Shown here piece after piece: positions 26,701 through 38,900 of a stretch of DNA of 64,000 nt. Each line of letters begins with the position of its first letter. Within the stretch, counting starts at the first letter, position 1. The stretch is from Kryptolebias marmoratus (taxonomy: Eukaryota; Chordata; Actinopteri; Cyprinodontiformes; Rivulidae): NCBI RefSeq assembly GCF_001649575.2, contig NC_051450.1, positions 13,275,717 through 13,339,716 of the forward strand. Reading direction: 5' to 3'. The notes below the pieces were generated by a model, which was given only the letters and a program-made list of their open reading frames with translations, was not told where the DNA came from and ran no database searches. A program made the position numbers and the translations under genes.

Positions 26701-29700
26701 TATTCTTTTCACAATTTTACAACCAACTTTTTAAACGCACTCTACTTACAGTAACACCTTTCTCTTTCATTCGCAGAATACAGCTGATCCACTGTCATCA
26801 CTTCCTGCCTCTTCCCTTCCTTCTGTGGCGAGCTCAGATGACACAAAGAAGTGTGAAGAAAGTCCTGCTGGTATGCTTTTTTATTGTTGTCATGACTAAT
26901 TATAGGATTTATTCAGCTTTTACTGCTATGACTGAAATATAACCTGAATTAAAGGTTTTCTAACATGATTTGAAATGATCTTTTATCTGATCTGTAATTG
27001 TTTACACCATTTTCTCAGTTACATTTTTAACTATGTCCAAAATTATACTATCATTTGTTTCCCTACAGACACCACTTCTAATTCTTCTGCAGAAAATAAA
27101 ACCAAGACGGCAGAGAAGGGGTTAGAAAAGCGTAACCAGGAGTAAGAGGCTTCCCTCAAGTCTTTCAGCATGTTTTTCCGTTTACCAAGTGAAACTTGTA
27201 GTGATCTGATGTGTGTTTGGATCTCAGCAGAGAAGCGAAGCCACAGGATGCTGCGACTTTTCTTTCTGATGCTTCTCTGCAAAAAGAGGTCAAGAAACTT
27301 AAGGAGACTGACAAAGATAGCACCCAGACTATTATTGTGAGTAAATATTGTGACCAAAAGCATTGTTTGAGCTGCTAAAGTTCTTGTTTTTCAGGGAATT
27401 GTTTTTGCAATTTCTTGCTTTATTAGTATAGGTGGATGTTTTATGTTAGGATGTGCTGGACGATCTGTGTCCTTTTGTTTCCCAGGATGCAGGACAGAAA
27501 CACTTTGGACCAGTGGCCTGCAGTGGATGTGGGATGCTCTACTCTGCTGCCAACCCCGAGGATGAATCTCAGCATTTACTCTTTCACAATCAGTTCATCA
27601 GTGCTGTCAAATACGTGGTAAGAGGAAGCTGCGTGCTGGAATAATGAATAAGTGGTATGCATTCACACAAGTTGATTTTAAGACTTTTAGTATGTAAATT
27701 TCTTCATTATGATTTCTATGCATCCATCCATTATCTGCTGCTTGTTCCGGAGTCGGGTCGCGGGGTCAGCAGCTTGGGCAGCTAAGCCCAGACATCTCTT
27801 TCCAGATCCATCTCTTCCAGTTCCTCCAGGAGGATTCCAAGACGTTCCCAGGCCAGCTGAGAGACATAGTCTCTACAGTGTGTCCTGGGTCTTCCTCTTG
27901 GTCTCCTCTTAGATGGACATGCCTGGAACACCTCCCTAGGGAAGTGTCCAGGGGGCATCCTTACCAGATTCCCTGACAACCTCAACTAGCTCCTCTGGTT
28001 GTGGAGGAGCAGTGGCTCCACTCTGAGTCTCTCCAGGATAACCAAACTTCTCACCCTGTCTCTCCGGGAGAGCCCAGCTACCCTGTGGAGGAAACTCATT
28101 TCAGCCACCTGTATCTGTGATCTCGTTCTTTCGGTCACTACCCAAAGCTCATGACCGTAGGTGAGGTTAGGAACGTAGACCGATCTAAATCGAGATCTTT
28201 GCCTTGTAGCTCAGCTCCTTCTTCACCACAGTGGACGATACAGAGAAGGTAATACTGCAGAAGCTGCACTGATCCACCTGTTGGTCTCATGCTCCATTCT
28301 TCCCTCACACGTAAACAAGACCCTGAGATACTTAAACTCCTCCACATGAGGCAGCACCTCATTCCCAACCTGGAGAGAGCAGTCCATGCTTTTCTGACTG
28401 AAGACTAAGAAGTTTGGTTCCAGAACTGAAACTGTGCATCGAGGTGAGCCCAACTACATCTAGTCAGTACCTCTCAACCTCGTGCACAAGTTCAGGCTCC
28501 TTCTCCACCAGAGAGGTGACATTCCATGTCCCAAGAGCCAGCTTTGGTAAGCTCGTCCTCCACCTGCAGCTTCTGTTCATAGCACTATTCACCAGACACT
28601 TATGCCCCCCCACCCCCTGCAGGTGGTGGTCCCACAGAAAGGCGAACCCATGTAGCTCATTCGGGCTGAGCCTGGCTGGGCCCCATGGGTAGAGGCCCGA
28701 TCACCTTGCCTGGCTCCACAGGGAGGCCCTGGTAACCCACGTCCAGGCAAGAGACATCTAGTTCCTCGCTGTCTTACATCCATACAAGTCTTTTTGAACT
28801 GCTCTTTGCCTTGGGAAACCTCGCTGAAGGCAATTGCCCCCGACAGCATAGCTCTCAGGATCATTCAGGCACACAAACTCCACCATGATAAGGTAGCAAC
28901 TCACAATTTATCCAATTTCAATTTGAAACGCGGGCAATTATGTTTTTGCTCGTGTGTCTGTGTGCATGTTAGTTTGTCTGTTGGTTAGCCAATCATCTCA
29001 TGAACCACGAGACAGATTTTAATGAAACTCTCAGAAAGTAATCATTGGATGTAAATCTACAGCTGATTACCGTTTGAAGTCAGCTTTATTCAAGATGGCT
29101 TCCACAGCTAATCAACTTTACTGAGCATGAAAATGATTAAAAAGCTTGGTCAAATTAAAGATATTGAAGTAAAGTTAGATGTAGCTGACAGTCACTCAGA
29201 GCACAAGATTTGACCAAAATGACAACTGTGTAGCAGAAACTGCAGGTTGTTGGCGACATTCCTTCGCAGTATGAGCACATTTTCTTCCACACTGGTTCTC
29301 AAAATAAGTAACAAGTAAACAAAAGCATGGGTTGTGTGGATTTAAAAGATCATTTTTGTTTCCTACTCAGAAAACATGAGAAGTACTCCAAACAAAAATG
29401 ACAGTTCTTTAAAAATAACCCTTTTGGATCAGATTTGAACATGCCAGCTGTATAAAGCAGCTCTAAATCTGGTGTCTTTGTGTTCATGATTGTAAAAGAA
29501 AATCAAATGTATGAAACAAACCCATTTTGTCTTTGATTTCAGGGCTGGAAAAAAGAGAGGATCCTGGCAGAGTATCCTGACGGCAAGATAATTCTTGTCC
29601 TGCCAGATGATCCCAAATATGCTTTGAAGAAGGTATCTTTTAGAGATATTAAGATTTTGCCTGAATGAAGAGTGGAGGAGTTAAAAATCTGCATGTATGA

Positions 29701-30422
29701 TGATATCTGAGGTCTCAGTCTGCCGTCATGATATTGATTTTGACTGTACGTTTCTTTCTCTCAGGTGGAGGAGATCAGGGAGATGGTGGATAATGACCTC
29801 GGCTTCCAGCAGGTGGAGACAAAGTGTCCCTCTCAGACCAAAACTTTCCTCTTCATTTCTGTTGACAAGAAAGTGGCTGGATGCCTCATAGCGGAGCACA
29901 TCCAGGAGGTATGAGACTGCAGGCTTAAATCAGCCAGGATGTGTCTCAGTTTTGATTGGTTTAATAACACAAAGTCTGGTGTTTGTTCACAGGGGTACAG
30001 GGTGATTGAGGAGCCACTTCCCGAGGGCTCGGAGGGGGAGAAGGTGTTGTTCGAGCGTCAGAAGGCTTGGTGCTGCTCCACCACACCAGAGCCAGCCATC
30101 TGCGGCATCAGCCGCATCTGGGTGGTCGGCATGATGCGGCGCCAAAGCATCGCCACACGCATGATCGAGTGCCTCAGGTCAGTCATCTACTACGGATTCT
30201 TGTGTCAACTTCAAATAAGCTGCGTGAAATTAACAATGTTTTTGTGCACGCAGGAACAACTTCATATACGGCTCCTACCTGAGGAAGGACGAGATTGCGT
30301 TCTCAGACCCCACTCCTGATGGAAAACTTTTCGCCTCGCATTATTTTGGCACCTCGCAGTTTTTGGTTTATAACTTTGTAAGCGGACCACGCTCGTTCCA
30401 ACCCAAAACTCAAGCAGTATGA
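17721..30422 (+). CDS. esco1: ESCO1 cohesin N-acetyltransferase with giant N-terminal region
   Basis: ESCO1 acetylates the cohesin subunit SMC3 to stabilise chromatin-bound cohesin. Coding exons: 17721-26687, 26777-26870, 27069-27141, 27228-27336, 27486-27617, 29543-29632, 29765-29908, 29993-30177, 30254-30422; phases agree throughout. The ATG at 17721 follows the acceptor directly; an in-frame ATG at 17703 lies inside the intron. The product is about 3320 residues. The C-terminus carries the eco1-type zinc finger (C3093, C3096, H3111, H3115) and an acetyltransferase domain with FSDPTPDG near 3281-3288. It is closer to ESCO1 than ESCO2 ([22 protein letters not shown]). The N-terminus keeps a basic start, an LCQEIAEDI motif near 2460 like human LCEEIAGEI, and a PIP-like KRRFFISQI near 2553. 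Residues about 200-2430 are acidic, repeat-bearing and unlike human ESCO1. Splicing within the large exon is possible. The function is inferred from the C-terminus. Confidence 0.93.
20040..20830 (+). repeat. esco1: ESCO1 protein repeat family A (five units)
   Basis: At least four clear units and one diverged unit of about 54-66 residues. Each has a core QSQxEV followed by [14 protein letters not shown] and VSEPTTD-like segments. The QSQxEV cores fall near 20112, 20270, 20432, 20625 and 20825. All units stay in frame within the large exon. They encode acidic, S/T/Q-rich, probably disordered sequence. No known domain is recognised. Confidence 0.85.
21340..23215 (+). repeat. esco1: ESCO1 protein repeat family B (about seven units)
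   Basis: Units of about 88-97 residues (roughly 265-290 bp) run from [11 protein letters not shown] through EECxDTAE and [12 protein letters not shown] to EVSELTTD. The ELTTD-type ends fall near 21615, 21905, 22165, 22345, 22640, 22920 and 23195. One unit (about 22170-22345) has only about 59 residues and lacks the middle segment. Frame is kept in every unit. Family A ends in the same way (VSEPTTD), so both families probably come from one ancestral unit. Confidence 0.88.
25680..25905 (+). repeat. esco1: ESCO1 KTEP-type short repeats
   Basis: Codes for about a dozen degenerate copies of a four- to six-residue unit such as KTEP, KTET and KTEA (residues about 2654-2728). The DNA shows the matching aaaactgaa / aaaacagaa phrasing. 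It probably forms an extended linker between the basic motif region and the zinc finger. Confidence 0.85.
26190..26640 (+). repeat. esco1: ESCO1 S/A/P/K low-complexity repeats
   Basis: Codes for repeated SKPxxxA and AQxKP motifs (residues about 2824-2974), for example SAQSKPS, AQWKPAA and SAQPKPA. Basic and proline-rich, probably disordered. Confidence 0.8.
27225..27230 (+). promoter_or_regulatory. esco1: Tandem NAGNAG splice acceptor in ESCO1
   Basis: The acceptor reads cagcag. Use of the first CAG starts the exon at 27228 and gives Asp-Arg-Glu-Ala. Use of the second starts it at 27231 and gives Glu-Glu-Ala. Both keep the reading frame, so isoforms differing by one residue are expected. Confidence 0.7.
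27718..28870 (-). mobile_element. Internally deleted non-LTR retrotransposon in ESCO1 intron
   Basis: Read on the minus strand, the element begins with a 5' region near 28870. It passes through a segment matching the start of a LINE endonuclease (WDMECHLSG near 28525, a degraded GTWNVTSL), then jumps near 28440 to the C-terminal end of the reverse transcriptase region ([17 protein letters not shown] near 28340, [16 protein letters not shown] near 27960). It ends in a catccatcc tail, i.e. (ATGG)n. The central endonuclease and reverse-transcriptase core is missing, and frameshifts and stops are present. It resembles an abundant teleost LINE group, possibly Rex1/CR1-like; the clade is not certain. 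It lies in reverse orientation to ESCO1. Confidence 0.8.
28935..29235 (+). repeat. Interspersed repeat family R, copy 2
   Basis: Longest upstream part of the family: tctcatgaaccacgagacag, aatgaaactctcagaaag, taatcattggatgta, ctgattaccg, caagatggcttccac and gctgacagtcactcag. It is immediately downstream of the LINE fragment in the same ESCO1 intron. Confidence 0.8.
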
Positions 30423-31435
30423 CGTTCTGCGGGAGAAGAAACGATGGATTCGTCCGTCGCGCTCGCTCACTCTTCTGTGTGTAAAAATACGTGAAAGCAA
30501 CACGGGACGTAAAAGCCCTCCTCTCATTGGTTTAAACCTCAGGATAAGAACAACAAATTGTTGTTGAAAAAATGTCATAAATTTCATTATTCCCTGAAAA
30601 AGTATTTTGAAAAGACTGTTTTCTTTACGGAAACGATTGGTTTTAATAGAATTAAGAAGTTTACATGCATGACCTGACAGCAATAGAATCAAAGAGCATA
30701 TTATTTTTTACTTCAGCAAACTCTCTCTTTTACTTTTTTACCTGTAACCGAGGGAAGATGAGTGTCACGTTCTTCTCCACGACTGTGATGCCGCCGTTGT
30801 CTCAAGTTGTGTTTTTAATGTTCGAAAAAGGCGCGACAATTTGGACGGAGAGTTGGGGTGTTTGAACTGCAGCTTGGGCATTTGTCACCCGTTCTAATTT
30901 TCTTGGATCACCTCGCCTGAAATGTCGTTTTCCAAGCCGAGCCATATACTGTACACGTTTTGAAGCAGGGCATTTCAGCCTTTACTGTATGAGTCTTTGT
31001 CTTTAAATCTCACAGCTTTGTTTGTGCCTAAATGAATAATGTTTGATTTTAGATGTTTTTATTTACGTCTTTGCCATAATGTTTTACTAAGCAGCATTTG
31101 GCTTTTTATTCAGTTAGCCTAGAAAATAATCCTTTTATTCCTTAGTAACAAATTAAAACATATATCAAATAATCATGTAGATTTATGCATACTATACCAG
31201 GATTTATAATGGGAGATGAGAAAGGTCTTACGCCTCTTGTTTAAAATGATATTTCAGTGGTAAATATCAGACAGGTTCAGTCTTTGATTGACCAACATGA
31301 AGGTTTAGATCGACTCTGATTAACAGCATCATTTTAATCATCCTTTATTTTCTTCTGCCTTGTTGAAGCGTTTAGTTGTTTTGTGTAAGAAAAGAAATTT
31401 GATTTATATGAAGCTGGTATGTAAATATTTATTTA

Positions 31436-31441
31436 AATAAA
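31436..31441 (+). terminator. ESCO1 polyadenylation signal
   Basis: An AATAAA about 1 kb after the ESCO1 stop at 30420-30422, followed by a TG-containing stretch. The interval 30423-31435 has no other gene that I recognise and fits a long AT-rich 3' UTR. Confidence 0.65.
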
Positions 31442-31444
31442 CAA

Positions 31445-31996
31445 TAGAAAAGAGTTTTGCTCCGAATGGGTATTAATTGTAAAAAGAAATCTGCCATCTA
31501 GTGGTCATTGATGTCATAATTTGCTTTTTTTAGATAATCTTCAAAAGATGACCAGACTTCGGTTTCTTACGCACTTGAGTTAATTGAAATTGTGGGAATT
31601 TTTTTGCTTTTGTCACGTTTTTTTTTTTCTGTCTTTGTTGCAGCAGATGTAAACACCCCCCCCCCCTGTTAGCACATTCCTCGACGCTCCTGTCACAACA
31701 TGGGCTGGCTCGTTGGCAACTTCTAAGAAAAAAAACAATCTTACAACAACACGAATACTTCCTCAAACAGAGGGGGAGAAAACGGAGGTCTCCGCTTACC
31801 TCTCCTCCGAGATCTGATACGAATCAGGGAGAGAAAACAACAGGCTAAAGGTATATTTAACTCCAAAAGTCCGCCTTGGTATTTCTTATTTTCACAAGGT
31901 CATCTGAAAAAAAAAAAAAAAAAAAAAAGATCAGGGTCCATAAAAGGATCCGGGCTGACTTGTCAAGAAAAAAACTGGCATTTGTAAACACACACT
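31445..31996. other. Gap between the convergent ESCO1 and RP1 3' ends
   Basis: About 550 bp separates the best ESCO1 and RP1 polyadenylation signals. It contains a poly-A run (31907-31928) and no coding sequence that I recognise. Confidence 0.55.
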
Positions 31997-32002
31997 TTTA
32001 TT
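31997..32002 (-). terminator. RP1 candidate polyadenylation signal
   Basis: tttatt on the + strand gives AATAAA on the minus strand, about 1 kb after the RP1 stop. A second candidate lies at 32067-32072. The interval 32003-32994 would be the 3' UTR and shows no coding potential. Confidence 0.55.
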
Positions 32003-32994
32003 CTTACACATCAATTTAAAAAGACAAAAAGGTGTTACAGCTGCCTGATTGAGAACCATAAAACAGTTTATTCTACTCAAAAACATCATTTATACTTTAG
32101 ACAACCAATATAAAGCTACCAGGTCAAACCTGAGCTGCGTCTACAGGAAGACCAACTCTTAGTGCAGCTCGGTTTGGCCTTGTTTTCTGACATCTGCCAG
32201 GACTTGATCTGTTTAGAGTTTGAAAACAAGATTACAGTAATACTCTGGCTTCTTGTGCTGTTGACATGCAACCTGTAAGTGGCAAAAAGCTGCTCTGGAA
32301 AATAGACAACATGTTTTTTATTTTTAGACAAAAGCAATGCATCAACTGAAAATTTGTATCATATAAGCTCCTAATATGCACAGTACTGTTTTATCATTTT
32401 AAACCACCCCTAATTTCTTTATATTTTCCTTCCAAGGAACCAGAATTTTTCATAAGTGCTCTTGATCAATACTTCTTCAGGCTTTGTAAAGGTCTTTTAA
32501 AATTTTTCTCTGGAATTTGGCTGCTTTTCTGTTTGTTTTAAACCTGACTGATTCATAAATTAGAGTAAAAAAAAAAAATTAATAAAAACAAAAGTTACTT
32601 GTAAGAATTTAGGGCACTGGACTGAAAATGAGTGACAAAGCAAAGTCCAAAGAAAAACTGAAAAATGTTTAGAAAGCCTAAAGAAATATTAAGATCACTT
32701 TAAGAAATAAGAAGGAGGTCTGGCTCCTTGGAAGCTAAATGGAAAGAAATGACGAATGAATCAAGACTTTTGCACAATACTGTAGCACATGGAAGAATGT
32801 CCAGCTCTGATGTATTGTTATATTCAATAGTTAGCTGAAATGAGTTGACATGTGATAGCGTGCTCTGCTAAGGCCATGACAACATGAAAATGTAGGCACC
32901 AAAAAAAATATATTCAACCATAACCCAATGTGCACTTTTTTTTTAGGTGGAACAAACTTGGATGTTTTTTGGATGGTTCATTAAAAAAATGCTC

Positions 32995-35900
32995 TCACAG
33001 TATGGGACAATGTGCGCCACAAAAGTTATACAGCAGATCTAAAACATCGGGTTCATGAAGCCGCCTGTTAACGATGCCCTGACATTTCCCAGGCTGCACC
33101 AGAACAACCTCGCCATCAGGTGGGAACTCTACCAACGGGTGCACTTTGTTATCCTTCATCCTGAAGTCAGGAACGCCAGCGCTCGGCAGAATCCCGTTTC
33201 TCTCTGCCCATGTTTTGCTGTCCTCTGAAGCGTCCTTTTCCTCTTCTATGTCCTCTCTGCTGACGCTGGTCTTGCTCGCTGGGCTCGGGTCATTCTGACA
33301 GATCTCCGATTCGCTTGGCAGGGAGAAGTAGGTGCACTTTCTGTGTAGTGGATTTGTCTCCTCTGGTTCTTGCTTTTTTGCGCTGAAGAGAGAATATGGA
33401 GTGTCTGCTTGTATGTCTTCACATAGCTCTTTATCTTGGGGACTAGGCGAAAAGGTTTTGTTTATTCCAACTGGATCTGACACTGACTTCCTCATTGATG
33501 TGTTCTCCCTAAGGAGCCATCGTCCATTATCAATAGGGACACAGTCTCCAGGCCCCACTTGTGCGTTGAAAGCAATGCATCTGGTCGCTTCACTGAAAGC
33601 GTCCAGTGCGTTAGTGGAATTGAAGTAAGACATTTCAGACATAGCTTTGGATCTGGCTGCATGAAAGGGAGAGAAGATGCTTAAGGGCTCCTTTTTTCTC
33701 GGATCTGGCTCAGATGGGGGTCTCTCGGTTACTTCCTCTGGTTTAGGTTCTTTCTTGCCATAAAGCAACTCGATAGTCCTCCTCACGAAGCCTTTAGTGA
33801 TGGATTTCCGGGCTGAATCGTCCTCTCCGCTGGACAATTCACCTGAAGTCTGAGACTGATAGCCGCCGCTGCCAGAGCTCCCGGCTCTTAACTCGGACAG
33901 CTCAGACGAGTTCGTGCTCGGGTAGCGTTTCTGCTGGATGTCTGTGGCACTCTTCGCCAAAAACATTTCCCTGATGGATCTGACCCGGCTGCCTTCGGGC
34001 TCTGTGGTTACAACTCCACTGGAGTCGTAGCTGAAAGATAACGATGACTGAGGGGCTGATCGGGTGCAGAGCGGCAGCTCGGATGTGGGTGACTCAGAGG
34101 AGGAATCTTCGGACTCAACGGGAGCCTTTCTTTGTGAGAAATGCCTGACGGTGGAACTTTTTGGTGTATTTTTGGATTTCTGGGCGTCAGAAACCTGCCT
34201 TTCCAGAAGAATCACTCTTTCGGCAACAGATTGGATGAGAACTTCTTCAGATGGTTGTTTAAGATTTCCCACCCCATTTTCAGCGTTTGCTCCCTCTGGT
34301 TGTGTTGTCAGTGGAGCTTCCTGATGCCGTGTATGGCTTTCTTCTGTGTTTTTGTTCACAGTGGCTTGTTCCTCCTCTGAGCTGGATGGTTTTTCATAGT
34401 AGCCTAATTCCTCTTCAGCTGAGCTGCTGATTTGTTCATATTCACCTTTTAGCTCATCGACATGTTCCTCACTGCTGCTGTGGTCATTCCCACTGTCATC
34501 ATTTTTATTAAATCTAAAACCTTTTTCTAAATTTTCAGTTGTTATCAAACTTGTCTCATCTTTGCTGTACAAATTGGGATTTTCTGACAAACTGTCCCAT
34601 CCTCTGTCAGGAGTGTTGGGACTTTTTGGATTTTCTGCTTCATCTCCTGAGCTAACTTGGTATTCCTCGCTCTCTTCTCTCAACGCTGCCAGCCATCTGC
34701 TTTGTTTTGTTTGTTCCCCAAAAGTAGGAAGATTGTGAATGAGCTCCTCGTCCTGCTCTTCCTCAATGCCAGACAAACTTTCCTCAATAATAACCTGCAG
34801 TTTTTTACAGTCAACCACTGGCTGCTCCTCCTCTGAAGATGGATCTTCGGAGTCGGAGCTTCCTGTGCTGTCATCAGTACTAAGATTCAAACCCATGCTG
34901 CACGTTTGTCTCTCTGGCTGCCCCTCCTCTGAAAAACTTTCACTGTCTGTGTTGGATATGCTGTTTTTCCCTTTTAAATTCACTTCCACATAGTAGTTTG
35001 AGCTAGGTTGCTTCTCCTCAGACTGACTTTCCAAGTGAAACAAGCCCTCGCCTTCACTACTCTCCTGCTTTATATCCTCACGTGCAACTTCTGCATCATT
35101 TTCCGAACTATGCTGCTCACCCACTTCTGAAACTTCTGGACAGGTTTTCTCTAAATCTTTGTTGGCACTTGAAAACATCTCTGCTTCTTTATTTGAATCT
35201 AGTTTATCATCATGGGCTAACACATCATCAGGGATGTTTTCCTCTTTTTGGACCTTTAGCTGCCTAAATTCCAAGTACTGCTCCTCTGTTTTGAAGACGC
35301 AGCTGTCTTTTACAAGTTTTTTCTCACTTCTCACGTCTCCATTCGTGTTTGCCAATTCTTTTGGTAGTTTATCATGAATGTCGCCCTGCTGCTGTTTTTG
35401 CTTCTCCTGCTTTTCATAATGGACCACTTCCCTACATGACTGCATGTCCATGGATGTTTTACAGTCAAGCTGTCTTTCTTGAGGCATCTGCTTGAAACTA
35501 GCTCCATCAGATTGGTGTTCAGTCACAGGATCCAAGCAATCTTCACTGGTCTCTTCTTGAGTTGCCCAGCCAGTTGGTTTGAGCTTTACTGTTTCTGAAA
35601 TCATTTCAGACGGATTTGGCTGGTTGATGTCAGTGAAGTTTTTAATGATGGATCTCACATCAGGGACGCTTTTGTTACCTTTAGAATCTGTGTCTTCTGT
35701 AGGGACGTAGTTTGAGTTTTCATGGTTGTTTTGATTTGCAGACAGCTCCAGCCTTTCATCAGTCTTCTCTTCGTTGTCATCCTCACTTTTTGCAGCCTCT
35801 GAAAGAGAAGCCAACTCCTCCCTGAGCTTCCCAGGAATGTCCAAGTTATCTAGGATCTCATCAATAACCGTTTCGTCAGTGGCGCAGTCTCGTTCGGGGC

Positions 35901-38900
35901 CAGGCTCAGCTTTGAATCCCGCCTCTGAAATGTTAGGTGTTGAACTGTGACTTCTGCGTCGCTCACCGAGTTCCTGAAAGCCCATCCAGCTTTGCAGAAG
36001 CTGCTTTGAGGCCGACTGTTGTAAATTTGACAAACTAGTTGTCAGTTTGTGGGAATCCTCAATGTTGGCGATTTCTCGGAGGGAATCAATCATTTTTAAA
36101 GCCTCTGCACAGCTGACATTGTTTGCATTCAACTCATCTATATTTAGGTTAGTTATGCCTTCCTTTAGGGTCATAACGGCCAGGAAAGCAAGAAGAGCTT
36201 TTGATGAGGAGCCAAACGTTGAGGCTACATGAGAGGAGAAGTCAGGTAAGCTGTTGGACTTCTCCAGACAGGATGGACGTTTGTTCCGGGTAATTTGTCT
36301 TATCGACTTTATTGAGCAGCATATCTTCTCCAGGACTGGTTTCATGTTTGGCTGGTTTGCAGTGTTTAATGGCTGTGGCTTTACTTGTGCGCCTGACTCA
36401 GATTTATCTTGATCCGCTGTTACAACCTTATTGTCATCGGCTGTCATTTCCCCTGCTGGTTTTCTTGCCTGTGGTGTTTGGTGACTTTGTCTTTGGAATG
36501 ATGTGTTCTTTGGTGTCTTTGATTCTGATGGATTGTCTAAAGAGAGGTTTCCGGAGAGAAACTTTCTACTTGATTTGTGTCTGACAGGTGGTGACACCAC
36601 ATCCAAAGACTGAGAGTATGGAGATGCTCTCTGGAGCTCTTTTGGTTGATGATGTTTTCTCTCTGTAGAAGGGCTAGCATTTGGCGTCACATGTTTTTTT
36701 GTTCCAATGTTTGGAAGAGGAGCTTTTTCCAGAGGGCGGCTCGTCTCTGGTGGTAAGTTAGGAGAGGTATTTTGAAGTTCAACAGAAGGCTTTTTGTTTT
36801 GAAATTTTCTTTCTGGAGATGGACTGCTCTTTATTTTTGCTCTTTTTATCAAGGTTTTAGGTGATGGTGTCTCTTTTTGAGATGTTTTCGCCACTTTAGT
36901 TTCTTTGAATTGGATATTGCTCAACTTTGAAGCCTCACTCGATGAAATGCTGGCAGATGACATCCTCTGGTCAGATGTTAAACTAGCTGGGGATGCAGAA
37001 GAACAAAACGAGGGAGTGCCCAGATCTAAGACGGAATGCTGGGTCCCCTCTGGTGGGGCTTCAAATGGTTGTTGAGTTCCATGTAGCGGCACTTTATCTC
37101 CCTCAGTGTTGATGGGAGTGGATATGGCAGTCGTCTTTGGGGTGGCTTCATTACCTGAAGTGTACTTATCCAGAGAAGCCTTTCTGAGAAACATTTGCCT
37201 TTCAAGAGAACCATTGCTGACCAAAGGAGCTCTTTTAATGGATGGAGTTCTGGATAATCCTGCCCCATGCTGCGTGGAGCAGCTGTCAGCCTGAGAAGAT
37301 GCCATTTTTCCCATTGTGTCATCAGCTGGTGATGTGGCCTTGTCAGACGTAGGACTCAAAGATAATGGATAATTCTCTGATAATTGACTGCTCATTGACG
37401 AGAGCCTGTATAAAGAGCTGCTGGCTACTGATGGAGCATCCTGTGGGAAATATTCAGTGTTCAGTAGTTCAGGTGGTGGTGGCGGCAGCTCCATGGAAAA
37501 TGTATCAGTAGGTGTTTCTGGATTTTCCTCTTCACTGCCTAATGTCATTTCTGTTAATGTTTGACTTGTTGATGTACTTATTCCAGAGCTGATCCCATTT
37601 GAGAGAGGTTTTACTTGAGTATTTTTTGGACTTAAGCTATTGTAGCTGTCGGTTTTTGTAGTAGTTGTATGGCTAATTGCAGATTTCTCTACTAATGGAC
37701 TTGTTTTGTTTTCAAAAGATTGTACTCTGAGTTTCACAGATGGCGTTGTCGACGTGTCTTGTGGTGGTTTAGGAGTTTTATAAGTTTCTAATTTCTCTTC
37801 CAAAACCATTACCTCTTTTCTTTCTTCACACCTAATATTTTCAGTCCTTGCAAGAGTAAACACCTCTATTTTTCTTTCCTTATGTGGGATGGAAGCCAGG
37901 TTCAAATCAGCTTTCTCAAGCCAGTTCTCTACATACTCTTTCGTAGCAGAGCTGGAGGAGTTAAAAGGTGGCAATGACATGCTTTTACTCAGATCGGATG
38001 ACTTGTTCTCCTTCTTTTTCTCCACATGCAGTGACGTCTGTCGTGTCAGTATTCCCCGAGGTGGTTTAAAATCAGTGCTTGTTTTTGAAGAAATTTGGCT
38101 GCTTCTCTTGTCTTTCAAAGTTAATGATCTGTTTGAGTGCTTACCAGCAGTTTTAACTGTAGCATCTACCTTTGGTATGCTCTCCATCATCACCCCTTTG
38201 TCCCAGTTTAGCGTTGGTTTCTTTTTCAGCTTTTTCAACTTTTTTCCTGAACTGGATTTATTCCCATAAATTCTTTTGATGAACATAGCGCTGGAGAAAG
38301 GTTTTATTCTTTTATATTTCTCAGCTCCTTTTTTAGAACTCTTCCTTTGTCTTTTCCTTGGTGTCACAACCAGCTGAACATGTTTGTTGATTAATTTAGA
38401 TTTTGAGGCAACACTCATTAACTCTGCTTGTTGGGGCTTGACATGGCCTTCTGCAGGATTTTTGGACTGTTGTCTTTGACTTGCATCAGCTTTTAGAGAG
38501 GATGAGTGCAAATCTGATTTTAAAGACATGGTGTCACCCAACCTGATACTAACAGACTCAGATGCAGCTGAAGGACCCCAGAACTGTAGTTCACATTCAT
38601 TATTCGAGGAAAGCTGCCCAGTTTCTAAAGTAGCTGGCCCTAAAGTCCCACCAGATGCACAAACATTTGCAAGAAAATTATCCCCACTTGTCTGCTCTTC
38701 ATATATGTGTAAAACTGTTTCAGTGATCTCCTCTTTGCTGAATTCAGTAATTTCACTTGATTTAAAAGCAGATATATCTCTACTTTTGATATCAACTGAG
38801 CTTAACCGTCTTGGTTTGGGTATTGGTCTTGTGCTGCTCTGATTAACCATGCAGAACTGCTCTGTCATTGTCCTGTTTTCTGTCTGTTCTCTGCAGGAAT

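Noticed and set aside
26688..26942. Extension of the ESCO1 open frame past 26687
   Set aside because: A donor occurs at 26688 and the next exon (26777-26870) is used in a different frame that leads into the zinc finger and acetyltransferase.
17721..30422. ESCO2 as the identity of the acetyltransferase
   Set aside because: The C-terminal residues ([25 protein letters not shown]) agree with ESCO1 where ESCO2 differs, and the LCQEIAEDI motif fits ESCO1.
30423..31435. Extra coding exons after the ESCO1 stop
   Set aside because: The protein already ends where vertebrate ESCO1 ends, and the following DNA is AT-rich with stops in all frames at short spacing.
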